DNA of 64,000 nt from Sphingomonas montanisoli (GTDB lineage: Bacteria > Pseudomonadota > Alphaproteobacteria > Sphingomonadales > Sphingomonadaceae). The translations under genes and the position numbers were made by a program. The stretch spans positions 372,001 through 436,000 of the forward strand of contig NZ_VTOU01000001.1 of NCBI RefSeq assembly GCF_008274695.1, read 5' to 3'. Below, piece after piece: positions 28,052-36,939 of this stretch (positions are counted from its first letter, which is position 1; each line of letters opens with the position of its first letter). The notes beneath the pieces were generated by a model that had not been told where the DNA came from, did not search any database, and saw only the letters and a list, made by a program, of their open reading frames with translations.

Positions 28052-28810
28052 ATGCAGAAAAAGGATGCCGTTTTGACGGATTCCCCGAAACGACATCTTG
28101 GTGTCGGAATTGCCGCCGGTCTTCTCCTTCTGGGAGCCGCCGGCATGATGGCCACGCGCAGCCCGGCGATCGCGCCGGCGCCCAAGGTCGATGCAGGCAC
28201 CATCGCCCGCGCCCCCGCACCTGCCGTCGATCCCGCCGACACGGCCCCCACCCGCACCGCCATCTTCGCGGGCGGATGCTTCTGGGGCGTGCAGGGCGTG
28301 TTCCAGCATGTCGAAGGCGTCACCGGCGCCGTCTCTGGCTATTCGGGCGGCACGAAGGCCAATGCGGACTATGATGCCGTGGGCAGCGGCACGACCGGCC
28401 ATGCCGAAGCGGTGCAGGTCACTTACGATCCGCGCAAGGTGAGCTACGGCACGCTGCTGCGCATCTTCTTTTCGGTGGTCGCCGATCCCACGACGCTCAA
28501 CCGGCAGGGCCCCGATCGCGGCACCCAATATCGGACCGCGATCTTCCCGACGACGCCCGCGCAGAAGCAGATCGCGACCGCCTATATCGCGCAACTCGGC
28601 GCGGCGAAGGTGTGGAAAGCCCCGATCGTGACCAAGGTCGAGCCGAACAAGGGCTTCTTTCCGGCCGAGAAATATCACCAGGACTTCCTGACGCGGAAGC
28701 CCGACTATCCGTATATCGTCTATAACGACCTGCCGAAGGTCGAGGCGCTGCGCACGGCATTCCCGCAGCATTTCCGCAAGACGGCGGTGACGGTCTACAA
28801 GATCGGATAG
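28052..28810 (+). CDS. msrA: Peptide methionine sulfoxide reductase A, membrane-anchored
   Basis: A 252-aa protein. The N-terminal hydrophobic helix at about residues 16-35 (LGVGIAAGLLLLGAAGMMAT) and a Pro/Ala linker lead to an MsrA domain with the catalytic motif GGCFWG (C76). VEGVTGAVSGYSGG, GHAEAVQVTYDP and YHQDFL are conserved. It reduces methionine-S-sulfoxide and, with this anchor, would act in the periplasm. No Shine-Dalgarno fits the ATG at 28052; a TTG at 28073, preceded by AAAAAGGA, is a real alternative and would keep the anchor. Confidence 0.92.
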   Translation: MQKKDAVLTDSPKRHLGVGIAAGLLLLGAAGMMATRSPAIAPAPKVDAGTIARAPAPAVDPADTAPTRTAIFAGGCFWGVQGVFQHVEGVTGAVSGYSGGTKANADYDAVGSGTTGHAEAVQVTYDPRKVSYGTLLRIFFSVVADPTTLNRQGPDRGTQYRTAIFPTTPAQKQIATAYIAQLGAAKVWKAPIVTKVEPNKGFFPAEKYHQDFLTRKPDYPYIVYNDLPKVEALRTAFPQHFRKTAVTVYKIG

Positions 28811-28820
28811 CCCCCAAAAT

Positions 28821-28904
28821 CGTCACCCCGCGAAGGCAGACGCCTATCCAACGTCGCCTCTTGCGAAACGGCTGGATGTGTCCCCGCCTTCGCGGGGATG
28901 ACGA
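28821..28904. repeat. Intergenic palindromic repeat (CCCCGCGAAGG type)
   Basis: CGTCACCCCGCGAAGGC at the left pairs with GCCTTCGCGGGGATGACG at the right. It lies between the convergent msrA and rhlE genes, 11 bases after the msrA stop. It differs in core sequence from families A, C and D but shares the GTCAyCCC...GGGrTGAC edges of family B. Confidence 0.8.
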
Positions 28905-28928
28905 TATGGGTTTTCGCTACAGCGAAGC

Positions 28929-30251
28929 TTAACGCCCGCTGGTCTTGCGGACCGCGCTCTTGTGCGCGCCGACCGGGCCCTTGGGGCGGCCGAAGCGGCG
29001 GGGGGCCCCGCCGGCGGGGCGTTCGCCTTCGTGGCGGCGGCCGTTCTGGCCGTTGCGCTGCTGGCGAAGTTCCTCGGCGGTCGGAGCGGCCGGCTTGGGC
29101 AGCTTCGCCTTTTCGGTGACGAAGTTCTCGGGCAGCGGCTGGATTTCGAGCTTCACCTTGGTGAGACGCTCGATCGCCTTGAGATAAGGCCGCTCGTCAT
29201 CGGCCACGAACGCGATGGCGATGCCCGTGGCGCCGGCGCGCGCGGTGCGGCCGATGCGGTGGACATATTGTTCGGCGACGTTGGGCAGTTCGAAGTTGAA
29301 GACGTGGCTGACGCCGCCGACGTCGATACCGCGCGCGGCGATATCGGTCGCGACGAGGATCTTCACCTCACCCTTGCGGAAGCCCAGCAGCGTGCGCTCG
29401 CGCTGCGGCTGGCTCTTGTTACCGTGGATGGCATCGGCGGCGATGCCGGCGGCACGCAGATGCTTCACGACGCGATCGGCGCCGTGCTTGGTGCGGCTGA
29501 ACACCAGCGCGCGGTCGATCGGCTCCGATTTGATCTTCATGATCAGCAGCGCGGTCTTTTCGGTCGCGTTACAGAAGGTCGCGAACTGCTCGACACGCTC
29601 GGCGGTGGTCGACTGCGGCGCGACCGACACCTTGATCGGATCGGTCAGGAAACGGTCGCCCAGCTCGGCGATCGTCTTGGGCATGGTGGCCGAGAAGAAG
29701 AGCGACTGACGCTTTTTCGGCAGCAGCTGATCGACGCGCTTGAGAGCATGGATGAAGCCGAGGTCGAGCATCTGATCGGCTTCGTCGAGGACGAAAATCT
29801 CCACGAACTTCAGGCTCAGAGCGCGCTGGTCGATCAGATCGAGCAGGCGGCCGGGCGTGGCGACGAGGACGTCGACACCGCGCGACAGCTGACGGATCTG
29901 CCGGTTGATCGGCACGCCGCCGAACACGGTCGCGACCGAAAGGCGCAGATACTTGCCGTACTGCACGAAGCTTTCGGCGATCTGGCTGGCGAGTTCGCGC
30001 GTCGGCGCGAGGACGAGCATGCGGCAACCCTGTGGCGGCGTATGCTTCAGGTTCTCGGCGAGGTGATGGAGCGAGGGCAGCGCGAACGCGGCCGTCTTGC
30101 CGGTGCCGGTCTGCGCGATGCCGCACAGATCGCGGCCTTCGAGGAGACCGGGAATGGCCTGGGCCTGAATCGGGGTCGGCACGTCATAGCCCTTGGAGGC
30201 CAGCGCGCGCTGCAACGGCTCGATAAGACCGAGGTCGGAAAATTTGGTCAT
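28929..30251 (-). CDS. rhlE: DEAD-box ATP-dependent RNA helicase (RhlE-type)
   Basis: A 440-aa helicase with all standard motifs: Q motif PTPIQAQAIP, AQTGTGKT (I), PTRELASQ (Ia), LDEADQMLD (II), SATMP (III), ARGIDVGGVSHV (V) and HRIGRTARAG (VI). The C-terminal 60 residues are basic and low in complexity (QRNGQNGRRHEGERP...), a typical RNA-binding tail. It probably remodels RNA in ribosome assembly or decay. I chose MTKFSDLGL at 30251 as the start by family similarity; an in-frame ATG lies 15 bases upstream. Confidence 0.94.
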   Translation of the reverse strand: MTKFSDLGLIEPLQRALASKGYDVPTPIQAQAIPGLLEGRDLCGIAQTGTGKTAAFALPSLHHLAENLKHTPPQGCRMLVLAPTRELASQIAESFVQYGKYLRLSVATVFGGVPINRQIRQLSRGVDVLVATPGRLLDLIDQRALSLKFVEIFVLDEADQMLDLGFIHALKRVDQLLPKKRQSLFFSATMPKTIAELGDRFLTDPIKVSVAPQSTTAERVEQFATFCNATEKTALLIMKIKSEPIDRALVFSRTKHGADRVVKHLRAAGIAADAIHGNKSQPQRERTLLGFRKGEVKILVATDIAARGIDVGGVSHVFNFELPNVAEQYVHRIGRTARAGATGIAIAFVADDERPYLKAIERLTKVKLEIQPLPENFVTEKAKLPKPAAPTAEELRQQRNGQNGRRHEGERPAGGAPRRFGRPKGPVGAHKSAVRKTSGR

Positions 30252-30486
30252 GAAATTCTTTCGCATGTGATGCGGGCGCACGGCTACGCACCATGCGACA
30301 GCGGGTTCGAATGACGACCCGCGTGAATTGGGAAGCCTAAGCTTGGGGTGCGTCTTTAAACCCGAGCCGGCCTGTCCATTGGAGCGGACAGGAGATCACG
30401 CTGCTCGAAGGCCAATCCCGAAATTCCGGCATCGACGCGAGACCGCATATGCAGCATTTTATGCCGAACTTCAAGCCGGGAGCCGA

Positions 30487-31806
30487 ATGACGATGCGCAA
30501 CGCCGCTAAAATGCTGATCTGTGGCCTGTTTGCGTCCGCGTCGGCGACGCCGACGCTCGCTGCTTTGTCGGCGCCGGAAGGCAAGATGATCGCCACGATC
30601 GATGCCGAAACCGACCGGTCGATCGCTTTGCTGCAAAAGCTGGTCGAACAGAATAGCGGCTCGCTCAACATGGAGGGGGTCGCGAAGGTCGGCGAGATGA
30701 TGCGCGCCGAGCTCGAGCCGCTGGGTTTCACCGTGACGTGGGTGCCGATGGCGGCCGCCAAACGATCGGGCCACATCGTCGCGACGCATGCCGGTGCGAA
30801 GGACGGCAAACGCCTGCTCCTGATCGGCCATCTCGACACGGTGTTCGAACCCGACAGCCCCTTCCAACACTGGACCCGCAAGGGCGACGAGGCCGAGGGA
30901 CCGGGCGTGGGCGACGACAAGGGCGGGATGACCGTGATGGTTGCGGCCCTGCGCGCGATGAAGGCGGCGGGCACGCTGGCCAAGGCGAATATCGAGATCG
31001 TGCTGACGGGCGATGAGGAGAATGTCGGTGAGCCGGTATCGATCGCGCGCGCCGACCTGATCGCCGCAGGCAAGCGCGCCGATGCCGCGCTCGATTTCGA
31101 AGGGCTGGCGCGCGATGATGGCCGCGACATGGGGTCGATCGCGCGGCGGTCCTCGTCGTCCTGGGTGATTAAGGCGACGGGCAAGACCGGCCATTCGAGC
31201 GGCATCTTCTCCGATCGGGTCGGCTATGGCGCAACTTACGAGCTGGTCCGCATCCTCGATCGCTTCCGTCGCGAGCTGCCCGAGACCAACCTAACCTATA
31301 ATATCGGCCTGATCGCGGGCGGCGCGACGACCGAGTTCGACGCGCAGGGCATCCGTGCGACCGCGACCGGCAAGGGCAACATCATCCCGCCCGTCGCGGA
31401 GGCGCATGGCGACATGCGCACGCTTTCGGACGAGCAGACCGTGCGGGTGCGCGAGAAGATGAAGGCGATCGTCGGCGATCACCTGCCTGGCACCGGCGCC
31501 GAGATCAGCTTTCCCAAGGATGGCTATCCCGCGATGGCACCGACTGCGGGCAATCGCGCGATCCTGGCCAAGCTCAACATCGTCAACCGCGACATGGGAT
31601 TACCCGAAATGCCCGAACTCGATCCGCTGCGCCGGGGGGCGGGCGACATCAGCTTCGTGGCGAAAGACGTCGCCGGCTATGTCGGCATGGGCGCCGCGAG
31701 CCGGGGGGATCATGCGCCGGGCGAGACGGTGGACCTCAAGAGCATCCCGCTGCAGGCGAAGCGCGCGGCGGTTCTGATGAGCCGGTTGAGCGGGGAGCGG
31801 AGGTAA
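30487..31806 (+). CDS. Exported M20 family metallopeptidase
   Basis: A 439-aa protein with a signal peptide (MTMRNAAKMLICGLFASASATPTLA). M20 zinc ligands are recognisable in LIGHLDTVFEP, GVGDDKGGMTVM and LTGDEENVGE; the dimerisation lid follows (SSSSWVIKATGKTGHSSG). Homologues include glutamate carboxypeptidases (CPG2-like), so it may release glutamate from peptides or folates in the periplasm. GGGAG lies before the ATG at 30487. The 235 bases between rhlE and this gene hold no gene I can see. Confidence 0.9.
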   Translation: MTMRNAAKMLICGLFASASATPTLAALSAPEGKMIATIDAETDRSIALLQKLVEQNSGSLNMEGVAKVGEMMRAELEPLGFTVTWVPMAAAKRSGHIVATHAGAKDGKRLLLIGHLDTVFEPDSPFQHWTRKGDEAEGPGVGDDKGGMTVMVAALRAMKAAGTLAKANIEIVLTGDEENVGEPVSIARADLIAAGKRADAALDFEGLARDDGRDMGSIARRSSSSWVIKATGKTGHSSGIFSDRVGYGATYELVRILDRFRRELPETNLTYNIGLIAGGATTEFDAQGIRATATGKGNIIPPVAEAHGDMRTLSDEQTVRVREKMKAIVGDHLPGTGAEISFPKDGYPAMAPTAGNRAILAKLNIVNRDMGLPEMPELDPLRRGAGDISFVAKDVAGYVGMGAASRGDHAPGETVDLKSIPLQAKRAAVLMSRLSGERR

Positions 31807-31824
31807 GCCTCAGCCCCCTTACTT

Positions 31825-31910
31825 CGTCACTCCCGACTTGATCCGGGGTCCAGCTTCTTCTTTCAGCGTGGCAAAGGTAGCTGGACCCCGGGTCGAGCCC
31901 GGGGTGACGA
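31825..31910. repeat. Intergenic palindromic repeat, family B (copy 2)
   Basis: CGTCACTCCCGACTTGATCC at the left and GGTCGAGCCCGGGGTGACGA at the right, with inner GGGGTCCAGCT / AGCTGGACCCC exact complements. It is related to the copy at 15661. It fills the gap between the convergent M20 peptidase and dprA genes. Confidence 0.85.
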
Positions 31911-31924
31911 TTAATGTCGTGGCG

Positions 31925-33013
31925 TCACGCCAAACTCACCCGTCCGCCCGCGTGCCGCTCCAGCCTTCCGCCGATCTCCAGCTCCAGCAGCACCGTCTGC
32001 ACGATCGGCGACGGCAGCCCGCTCTGGCGGATGATCTCGTCGACCGGCAGCGCGACCGGCCCCATCAAGTCGATGACGACGCGGCGTTCGGCGTCGCCCG
32101 CCTCCATCGGCTCTGGTGGAATGTAGGATGCACCCCTTCCCGCCCGCACGCCGCCGCCGATCGATCCCATCGCCTCGATCGCGTCGGCGGCGGACTGGAT
32201 CAGGGTCGCGCCCTCGCGGATCAGAAGGTTGCAGCCCTGTGAACGCGGATCGAGCGGCGAGCCGGGAACCGCCATCACCTCGCGCCCGAACTCGCCCGCG
32301 AGCCGAGCGGTGATCAGCGAGCCGGACTTGGGCGCGGCCTCAACCACCAGCGTTCCTAAGGAAAGCCCAGCGATGATCCGGTTGCGATAGGGAAAGTGTC
32401 GCGCGCGGGGCTCGGTGCCAGGCGGTTGTTCGGCGATCAGAAGGCCACGCCCCGCAATGTCATCCTGTAACGCGGCATTTTCGGGCGGATAGGCGACGTC
32501 GATGCCGCCTGCGATCACGCCCACCGTGCCGCCGTCTATCGACCCGACATGCGCGGCGGTATCGATACCGCGCGCGAGGCCGGAGACCACCGTCCACCCC
32601 TCCACCACCAGATCGTGCGCCAGTTGCCGCGCGAAGCGGATCGCGATGCCGCTGGCGTTGCGCGCGCCGACCATCGCGACCGCGGGCCGTTCGAGCAGCA
32701 CCACGTCGCCCTTCACGATCAAGGCGGGCGGGGCATTGTCGATCTCGGCCAAAAGAGCGGGATAAACGGACGTATCACGGAACAGGTAACGCGCGCCGAG
32801 CCGCTTGACCGTGACGATCTCGGCCTCGACCACCTCCTTGGACGCGATGGCGGGCGCCTTGCCGCCGCCGCGCCGGGCCAGATCGGGCAGTGCCGCGAGC
32901 GCGGCCTCCGGATCGCCGAAGCGGCGGAGCAACTGGATATAGGTCACCGGCCCGATGCCCGACGTGCGGATCAGCCGCAGCCGGGCGATACCTTCGTCCC
33001 GGCCGATGCTCAC
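31925..33013 (-). CDS. dprA: DNA processing protein DprA
   Basis: A 362-aa protein that loads RecA on incoming single-stranded DNA during natural transformation. An N-terminal helix-hairpin-helix (RLIRTSGIGPVTYIQLLRRFG) precedes a Rossmann-like core with AMVGARNASGIAIRFAR, VSGLARGIDTAAH, YPPENAALQD and SGSLITARLAGEFGREVMAVPG. A winged helix ends the protein. The GTG at 33013 overlaps the plsY stop (GTGA), so the start is well placed and translation is coupled. Confidence 0.95.
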   Translation of the reverse strand: MSIGRDEGIARLRLIRTSGIGPVTYIQLLRRFGDPEAALAALPDLARRGGGKAPAIASKEVVEAEIVTVKRLGARYLFRDTSVYPALLAEIDNAPPALIVKGDVVLLERPAVAMVGARNASGIAIRFARQLAHDLVVEGWTVVSGLARGIDTAAHVGSIDGGTVGVIAGGIDVAYPPENAALQDDIAGRGLLIAEQPPGTEPRARHFPYRNRIIAGLSLGTLVVEAAPKSGSLITARLAGEFGREVMAVPGSPLDPRSQGCNLLIREGATLIQSAADAIEAMGSIGGGVRAGRGASYIPPEPMEAGDAERRVVIDLMGPVALPVDEIIRQSGLPSPIVQTVLLELEIGGRLERHAGGRVSLA

Positions 33014-33606
33014 TCGGGCTTCTTGCCCCCGGAACGGGGTTCGGTGCCCGCGAGCAGTCGCGAGATATTCTCGCGATGCTTGATGAGGACGAGCAGGGTC
33101 ATGCCCAGGAACACAACCACATCGTCCGACCGGCCGACCATCGCAGCCACCACCGGCGGCGCGATCGACGCTGTCATGCCGCCGAGCGAAGAGATGCGCG
33201 TGATCGCGAACATGCCGATCCAGACCGCCGCGAAGGCGACGCCCGCCGGCCAATAGAGCGCGAGGCTGACGCCCAGCATCGTCGCGACCCCCTTGCCGCC
33301 CCGAAAGCCCAGCCACACCGGATAGAGATGGCCCAGGAAGGAGGCGCCCGCCGCAAAGACTTCGAGGCCCGGCGCGAAATGCCGTACGATCAGCACTGCG
33401 ACCGCGCCTTTCGCGCCGTCGAGCAGCAACGTCGCCGCCGCCAGCCCCTTCCGACCGGTGCGCAGCACGTTGGTCGCGCCGATATTGCCCGACCCGATCT
33501 GGCGCAGATCGCCCGCCCCGCCCCACCGCGTCAGCAGCACGCCGAAGGGGATCGAACCCAGCAGATAGGAGCCGATCAGCACGATGGCTGTGGCAAGTGT
33601 CGGCAT
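33010..33606 (-). CDS. plsY: Glycerol-3-phosphate acyltransferase
   Basis: A 198-aa integral membrane enzyme that moves the acyl group of acyl-phosphate to glycerol-3-phosphate. Conserved motifs are GSIPFGVLL, GSGNIGATNVLRTG, LLLDGAKGAVAVL, GHLYPVWLGFRGGKGVAT and HRENISRLLAG. Five or so helices are predicted. It completes the route opened by PlsX (21154). The ATG at 33606 is fixed by family similarity. Confidence 0.95.
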   Translation of the reverse strand: MPTLATAIVLIGSYLLGSIPFGVLLTRWGGAGDLRQIGSGNIGATNVLRTGRKGLAAATLLLDGAKGAVAVLIVRHFAPGLEVFAAGASFLGHLYPVWLGFRGGKGVATMLGVSLALYWPAGVAFAAVWIGMFAITRISSLGGMTASIAPPVVAAMVGRSDDVVVFLGMTLLVLIKHRENISRLLAGTEPRSGGKKPE

Positions 33607-33744
33607 TCTGCCCCCCGCGAGAAACGGTGGGGACCATAGTGGAACGATCCGCTTTCGCAACATGCACTTGTGCGCACAGCCATGCCCGACGCCGCCGCCA
33701 AAACTCCGCTTGAAGTTAACCCGGCCCGGTGCTGAAACCGCCCG

Positions 33745-34521
33745 ATGACCGCGCGCCGCTTCGCCACCATTTTGCTGTTCGCGCTCGGCGCGGCGATCCT
33801 CGCCGAGCCAGCGCTCGCCTCGACCGCCGGCCCGGCGCAAACCGGGGCGCTCGACCGCGCGATGGGCACGATCGCGGGCAACGGCCAGCCGCTGAGCCTG
33901 TCACTCCAGATCCTCGTCCTGATGAGCCTGCTGACGGTGCTGCCGTCGCTGGTGCTGATGATGACGAGCTTCACGCGGATCATCATCGTGCTGTCGCTGC
34001 TGCGTCAGGCGCTGGGGCTGCAACAGACGCCACCCAATCAGGTGCTCGTCGGCCTCGCCCTGTTCCTGTCGCTGTTCATCATGCGGCCGAGCATCGACCA
34101 GATCAACGCAAACGCCTGGAAACCCTATGGCGCCGGGCAGATCGGGATCGAGGAAGCGATCACGCGATCGGGCACCGTGCTGCACGGCTTCATGATCCGC
34201 CAGACGCGCCAGACCGACCTCAAGCTTTTCGCCGATCTCGCCAAGGCACCGCGTTTCCAGCGGGCATCGGACATCCCCTTTTCGATCCTGCTGCCCGCTT
34301 ATGTGACGAGCGAACTCAAGACTGCATTCCAGATCGGCTTCCTGATTTTCCTGCCCTTCCTGGTCATCGATCTGGTGGTGGCCTCGACCTTGATGTCACT
34401 GGGCATGATGATGCTATCGCCGGCGATTATATCCATGCCGTTCAAGCTGTTATTGTTCGTTCTTGTCGACGGATGGGCGCTGACGATGGGCTCGCTGGCG
34501 GGGAGTTTTGCGGGTGGTTAG
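33745..34521 (+). CDS. fliP: Flagellar export apparatus protein FliP
   Basis: A 258-aa core subunit of the flagellar type III export gate. It has a cleavable signal ([25 protein letters not shown]), then [40 protein letters not shown]-type helices and the C-terminal [33 protein letters not shown] and [11 protein letters not shown]. FliP forms a pentamer with FliQ and FliR. It heads a block fliP-fliQ-fliR-flhB-fliD-fliS. Confidence 0.96.
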   Translation: MTARRFATILLFALGAAILAEPALASTAGPAQTGALDRAMGTIAGNGQPLSLSLQILVLMSLLTVLPSLVLMMTSFTRIIIVLSLLRQALGLQQTPPNQVLVGLALFLSLFIMRPSIDQINANAWKPYGAGQIGIEEAITRSGTVLHGFMIRQTRQTDLKLFADLAKAPRFQRASDIPFSILLPAYVTSELKTAFQIGFLIFLPFLVIDLVVASTLMSLGMMMLSPAIISMPFKLLLFVLVDGWALTMGSLAGSFAGG

Positions 34522-34530
34522 CATGATGCA

Positions 34531-34640
34531 ATCCCACCCGATCCCGTCATCCCAGCGCAAGCTGGGATCTCTGGAAAGTGGTAGTGCGCAAGAGCCTCGT
34601 GAGATCCCAGCTCGCGCTGGGATGACGATCGGGGTGGGAG
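34531..34640. repeat. 110-bp imperfect palindrome between fliP and fliQ
   Basis: Outer arms TCCCACCCGATC and GATCGGGGTGGGA, then GTCATCCCAGCGCAAGCTGG and AGCTCGCGCTGGGATGAC, then GGGATCTC / GAGATCCC pair from outside to inside. It belongs to the same general class as family B (GTCATCCC edges). It takes up nearly the whole gap between two genes usually cotranscribed and would form a large hairpin in the operon transcript. Confidence 0.87.
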
Positions 34641-34644
34641 CGTA

Positions 34645-34923
34645 ATGGGCGCGTCTTCCCCCGATTATTTCATCGGCATCGCGCAGCAGGCGATGTGGAT
34701 CCTCGCGCTCGCTTCCGCGCCGATCCTGATCCCGGCGCTGATCGCGGGGATCATCCTGGGCATGATCCAGGCGGCGACGTCGATCAACGAACAGACGCTC
34801 GCTTTCGTCCCCAAGCTGATCGTCGTCGGCGCGATGCTGGCGCTGTTCGGTGGCGCGATCCTGATGCTGCTCGCCGATTTCACGCGCGAGATGTTCGCGC
34901 GGATACCGGATCTGTTGCAATGA
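34645..34923 (+). CDS. fliQ: Flagellar export apparatus protein FliQ
   Basis: A 92-aa protein with two transmembrane helices and the family segments QQAMWILALASAPILIPAL, GIILGMIQAATSINEQTLAF and FVPKLIVVGAMLALFG. It forms part of the export gate around FliP. Its stop codon overlaps the fliR start (ATGA at 34920-34923). Confidence 0.96.
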   Translation: MGASSPDYFIGIAQQAMWILALASAPILIPALIAGIILGMIQAATSINEQTLAFVPKLIVVGAMLALFGGAILMLLADFTREMFARIPDLLQ

Positions 34924-35702
34924 TCCCCACGGCCTTCGCCGGGGTCGAAACCCAGCTATGGCTGTGGATGATCGCGATGATCCGGCCGGGGGCCGCCTTC
35001 ATGGCCGCACCGGTCTTCGGCGCGCCCGCGGTGCCGATGCAGTTGCGGACGGTGATCGCGCTCGCAATCGGCATTCCAGCACTCGCCAACACGCCGTTTG
35101 TGCTGCCCGAAGGCGGCATCGCCTCCTTCGCAGGCATAGCGTTGGTCGCGGGCGAAGTGCTGGTCGGCCTCGCGCTCGGCTTTGCGACCCAGATCGGCTT
35201 TTCGGCCGCGGTGGTCGCGGGCGAAGTGATCGGCAATGCGATGGGGCTGGGTTTCGCGGGGATGATGGACCCAGCCAGCGGCACGCCCACCCCCGCAATC
35301 AGCCAGTTCATGTCGATCATCGCGACCTTCCTGTTCCTGGCGATCGGCGGGCACCTGCAGCTCGCGACGATCATCATCGAAAGCTACAAGGCGCTGCCCC
35401 CGGGCGAGGCGTGGATGGGGGCGAAAAGCCTGCAGGGGCTGGCCCTGTTCGGGGGCGACCTGTTCGCGGCTGGGCTGGCCATCGCCCTGCCCGTCGGCTT
35501 CGCGCTGATCCTCGTCCAGCTGGTGATGGCGATGCTCGCGCGATCGGCGCCGCAGATGAACATCTTCTCGGTCGGCCTGCCCGCGACGCTGCTCGCCGGC
35601 CTCGTCCTGCTCGCGATCGCCGCGCCCTCGATGGGCGACGGCATCACCGCATCGATCCAGCGCGGCCTTGCCGTCGCCCACCAGCTTGCGCTCGGGAAAT
35701 AG
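34920..35702 (+). CDS. fliR: Flagellar export apparatus protein FliR
   Basis: A 260-aa protein with six or so helices. Conserved parts include MIRPGAAFMAAPVFGAPAVPMQLR, GEVLVGLALGFATQIGFSAA, GLGFAGMMDPASG and NIFSVGLPATLLAGLVLL (each shortened here). It completes the FliPQR gate. Start ATG overlaps the fliQ stop; flhB begins three bases after its stop. Confidence 0.95.
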   Translation: MIPTAFAGVETQLWLWMIAMIRPGAAFMAAPVFGAPAVPMQLRTVIALAIGIPALANTPFVLPEGGIASFAGIALVAGEVLVGLALGFATQIGFSAAVVAGEVIGNAMGLGFAGMMDPASGTPTPAISQFMSIIATFLFLAIGGHLQLATIIIESYKALPPGEAWMGAKSLQGLALFGGDLFAAGLAIALPVGFALILVQLVMAMLARSAPQMNIFSVGLPATLLAGLVLLAIAAPSMGDGITASIQRGLAVAHQLALGK

Positions 35703-35705
35703 GCT

Positions 35706-36845
35706 ATGGCCGAGGGTCCCGAGGCCGACGACAAGACAGAAGCCCCAACCCCGAAGCGCAAGCAGGAGGCTGTCGAAAAGGGCGACGTCCTTCAATCCAA
35801 GGAGCTCGGCACCGCGCTCGTCATGATCGCAGGTGCGGCGTGGATTGCGCTGGCGGGGCCTTGGCTGATGGGGTCGCTCAAGTCGATGCTGGCCGACGCA
35901 TTGTCCTTCGATGTCGGCGCGGTCGAGAATTTCGACGCGGGATCAGCGATAACGCGCACCCTGCTGCAGGTCGCGCCGCCGCTCATCGTGCTGATGGGGC
36001 TGACCTTCCTCGCCGCCATCGCGGCACCGGCAGCGCTCGGGTCGCTCGGCTTCCGCTGGGAGGCGATCGGGTTCAAGGCGAACAAGCTCGATCCGATCGC
36101 GGGGATCAAACGCATCTTCGGCACGCAGGGGCTGGTCGAACTCATCAAGTCGCTGCTCAAGATCGTGGCGATGGGCGCAGTCGGCTATTGGTTGCTGGCG
36201 GGCCAGGTGAAGCAGATCGTGACCATGGGCCAGCAGGATCTGCGCACCGCTCTGGGGCAGCTGGGATCGACCTTCGTCTATGCGGTGGTGGTGATGACGC
36301 TGGCGCTCGCGATCGTCGGTGGCCTTGATGTTCCCGCCCAGATCTTCCAGCGCCAACGCCGCCTGCGGATGTCGAAGCAGGAGATCAAGGACGAGTCCAA
36401 GCAGACCGAAGGATCGCCCGAGATGAAGGGCGCCATCCGATCGAAGCAGATGCAGATGTCGCGCAGCTCGGCCCGCAAGGCGATCAGCGAGGCAACCGTG
36501 GTGCTGACCAACCCGACCCATTTCGCGGTCGCGCTGCGTTACCGCCCCGGCATGGACCCCGCCCCCGTCGTCGTAGCGCGCGGGCGCGGCGTTACCGCCG
36601 ACGTGCTGCGCGAACTCGCGACCGAGAACGGCGTGCCCCTGCTGCGCTATCCGCAGCTGACGCGCGCGATCTACTATACCAGCCGATCGGGCCAGATGAT
36701 CCGCGACGACCTCTTCATTGCGGTCGCATCGATCCTCGCCTTCGTCTTCAATCTCGATCGCGCAGCGGCCGAAGGCATCGTCCAGCCCGACATCGACGTA
36801 CCGGGCGGCGCCCGCTTCGACGAGGATGGTCGACCAACGGCGTAA
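35706..36845 (+). CDS. flhB: Flagellar export switch protein FlhB
   Basis: A 379-aa protein starting EADDKTEAPTPKRKQEA, with four transmembrane helices and a cytoplasmic domain. The self-cleavage site N269-P270-T271-H272 (VLTNPTHFAVALRY) is intact; cleavage between N and P switches export from rod/hook to filament proteins. The usual SKQEIKDESKQTEGSPEMKG segment before it is present. It is the last gene of the tightly packed fliQ-fliR-flhB group. Confidence 0.96.
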   Translation: MAEGPEADDKTEAPTPKRKQEAVEKGDVLQSKELGTALVMIAGAAWIALAGPWLMGSLKSMLADALSFDVGAVENFDAGSAITRTLLQVAPPLIVLMGLTFLAAIAAPAALGSLGFRWEAIGFKANKLDPIAGIKRIFGTQGLVELIKSLLKIVAMGAVGYWLLAGQVKQIVTMGQQDLRTALGQLGSTFVYAVVVMTLALAIVGGLDVPAQIFQRQRRLRMSKQEIKDESKQTEGSPEMKGAIRSKQMQMSRSSARKAISEATVVLTNPTHFAVALRYRPGMDPAPVVVARGRGVTADVLRELATENGVPLLRYPQLTRAIYYTSRSGQMIRDDLFIAVASILAFVFNLDRAAAEGIVQPDIDVPGGARFDEDGRPTA

Positions 36846-36885
36846 AATTCGCCGTCCGCAAACCCTTCGGTAACCATCTTCGCCC

Positions 36886-36912
36886 TAAACCACCCCGTCG
36901 CGATGCCGTTAA
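36886..36912 (+). promoter_or_regulatory. Sigma-28 (FliA)-type promoter before fliD
   Basis: TAAA at 36886-36889, a 15-base spacer, and GCCGTTAA at 36905-36912 match the flagellar sigma-28 consensus TAAA-N15-GCCGATAA with one mismatch. It lies 27 bases before the fliD start codon. It fits fliD-fliS being late flagellar genes, apart from the export genes upstream. Confidence 0.75.
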
Positions 36913-36939
36913 CGGCTGAAACGAGGGTGGAAATTCATA

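Noticed and set aside
33550-33745. Search for a sigma-54 promoter before fliP
   Set aside because: No GG-N10-GC arrangement with a TTGC-like second box was found in a sensible position.
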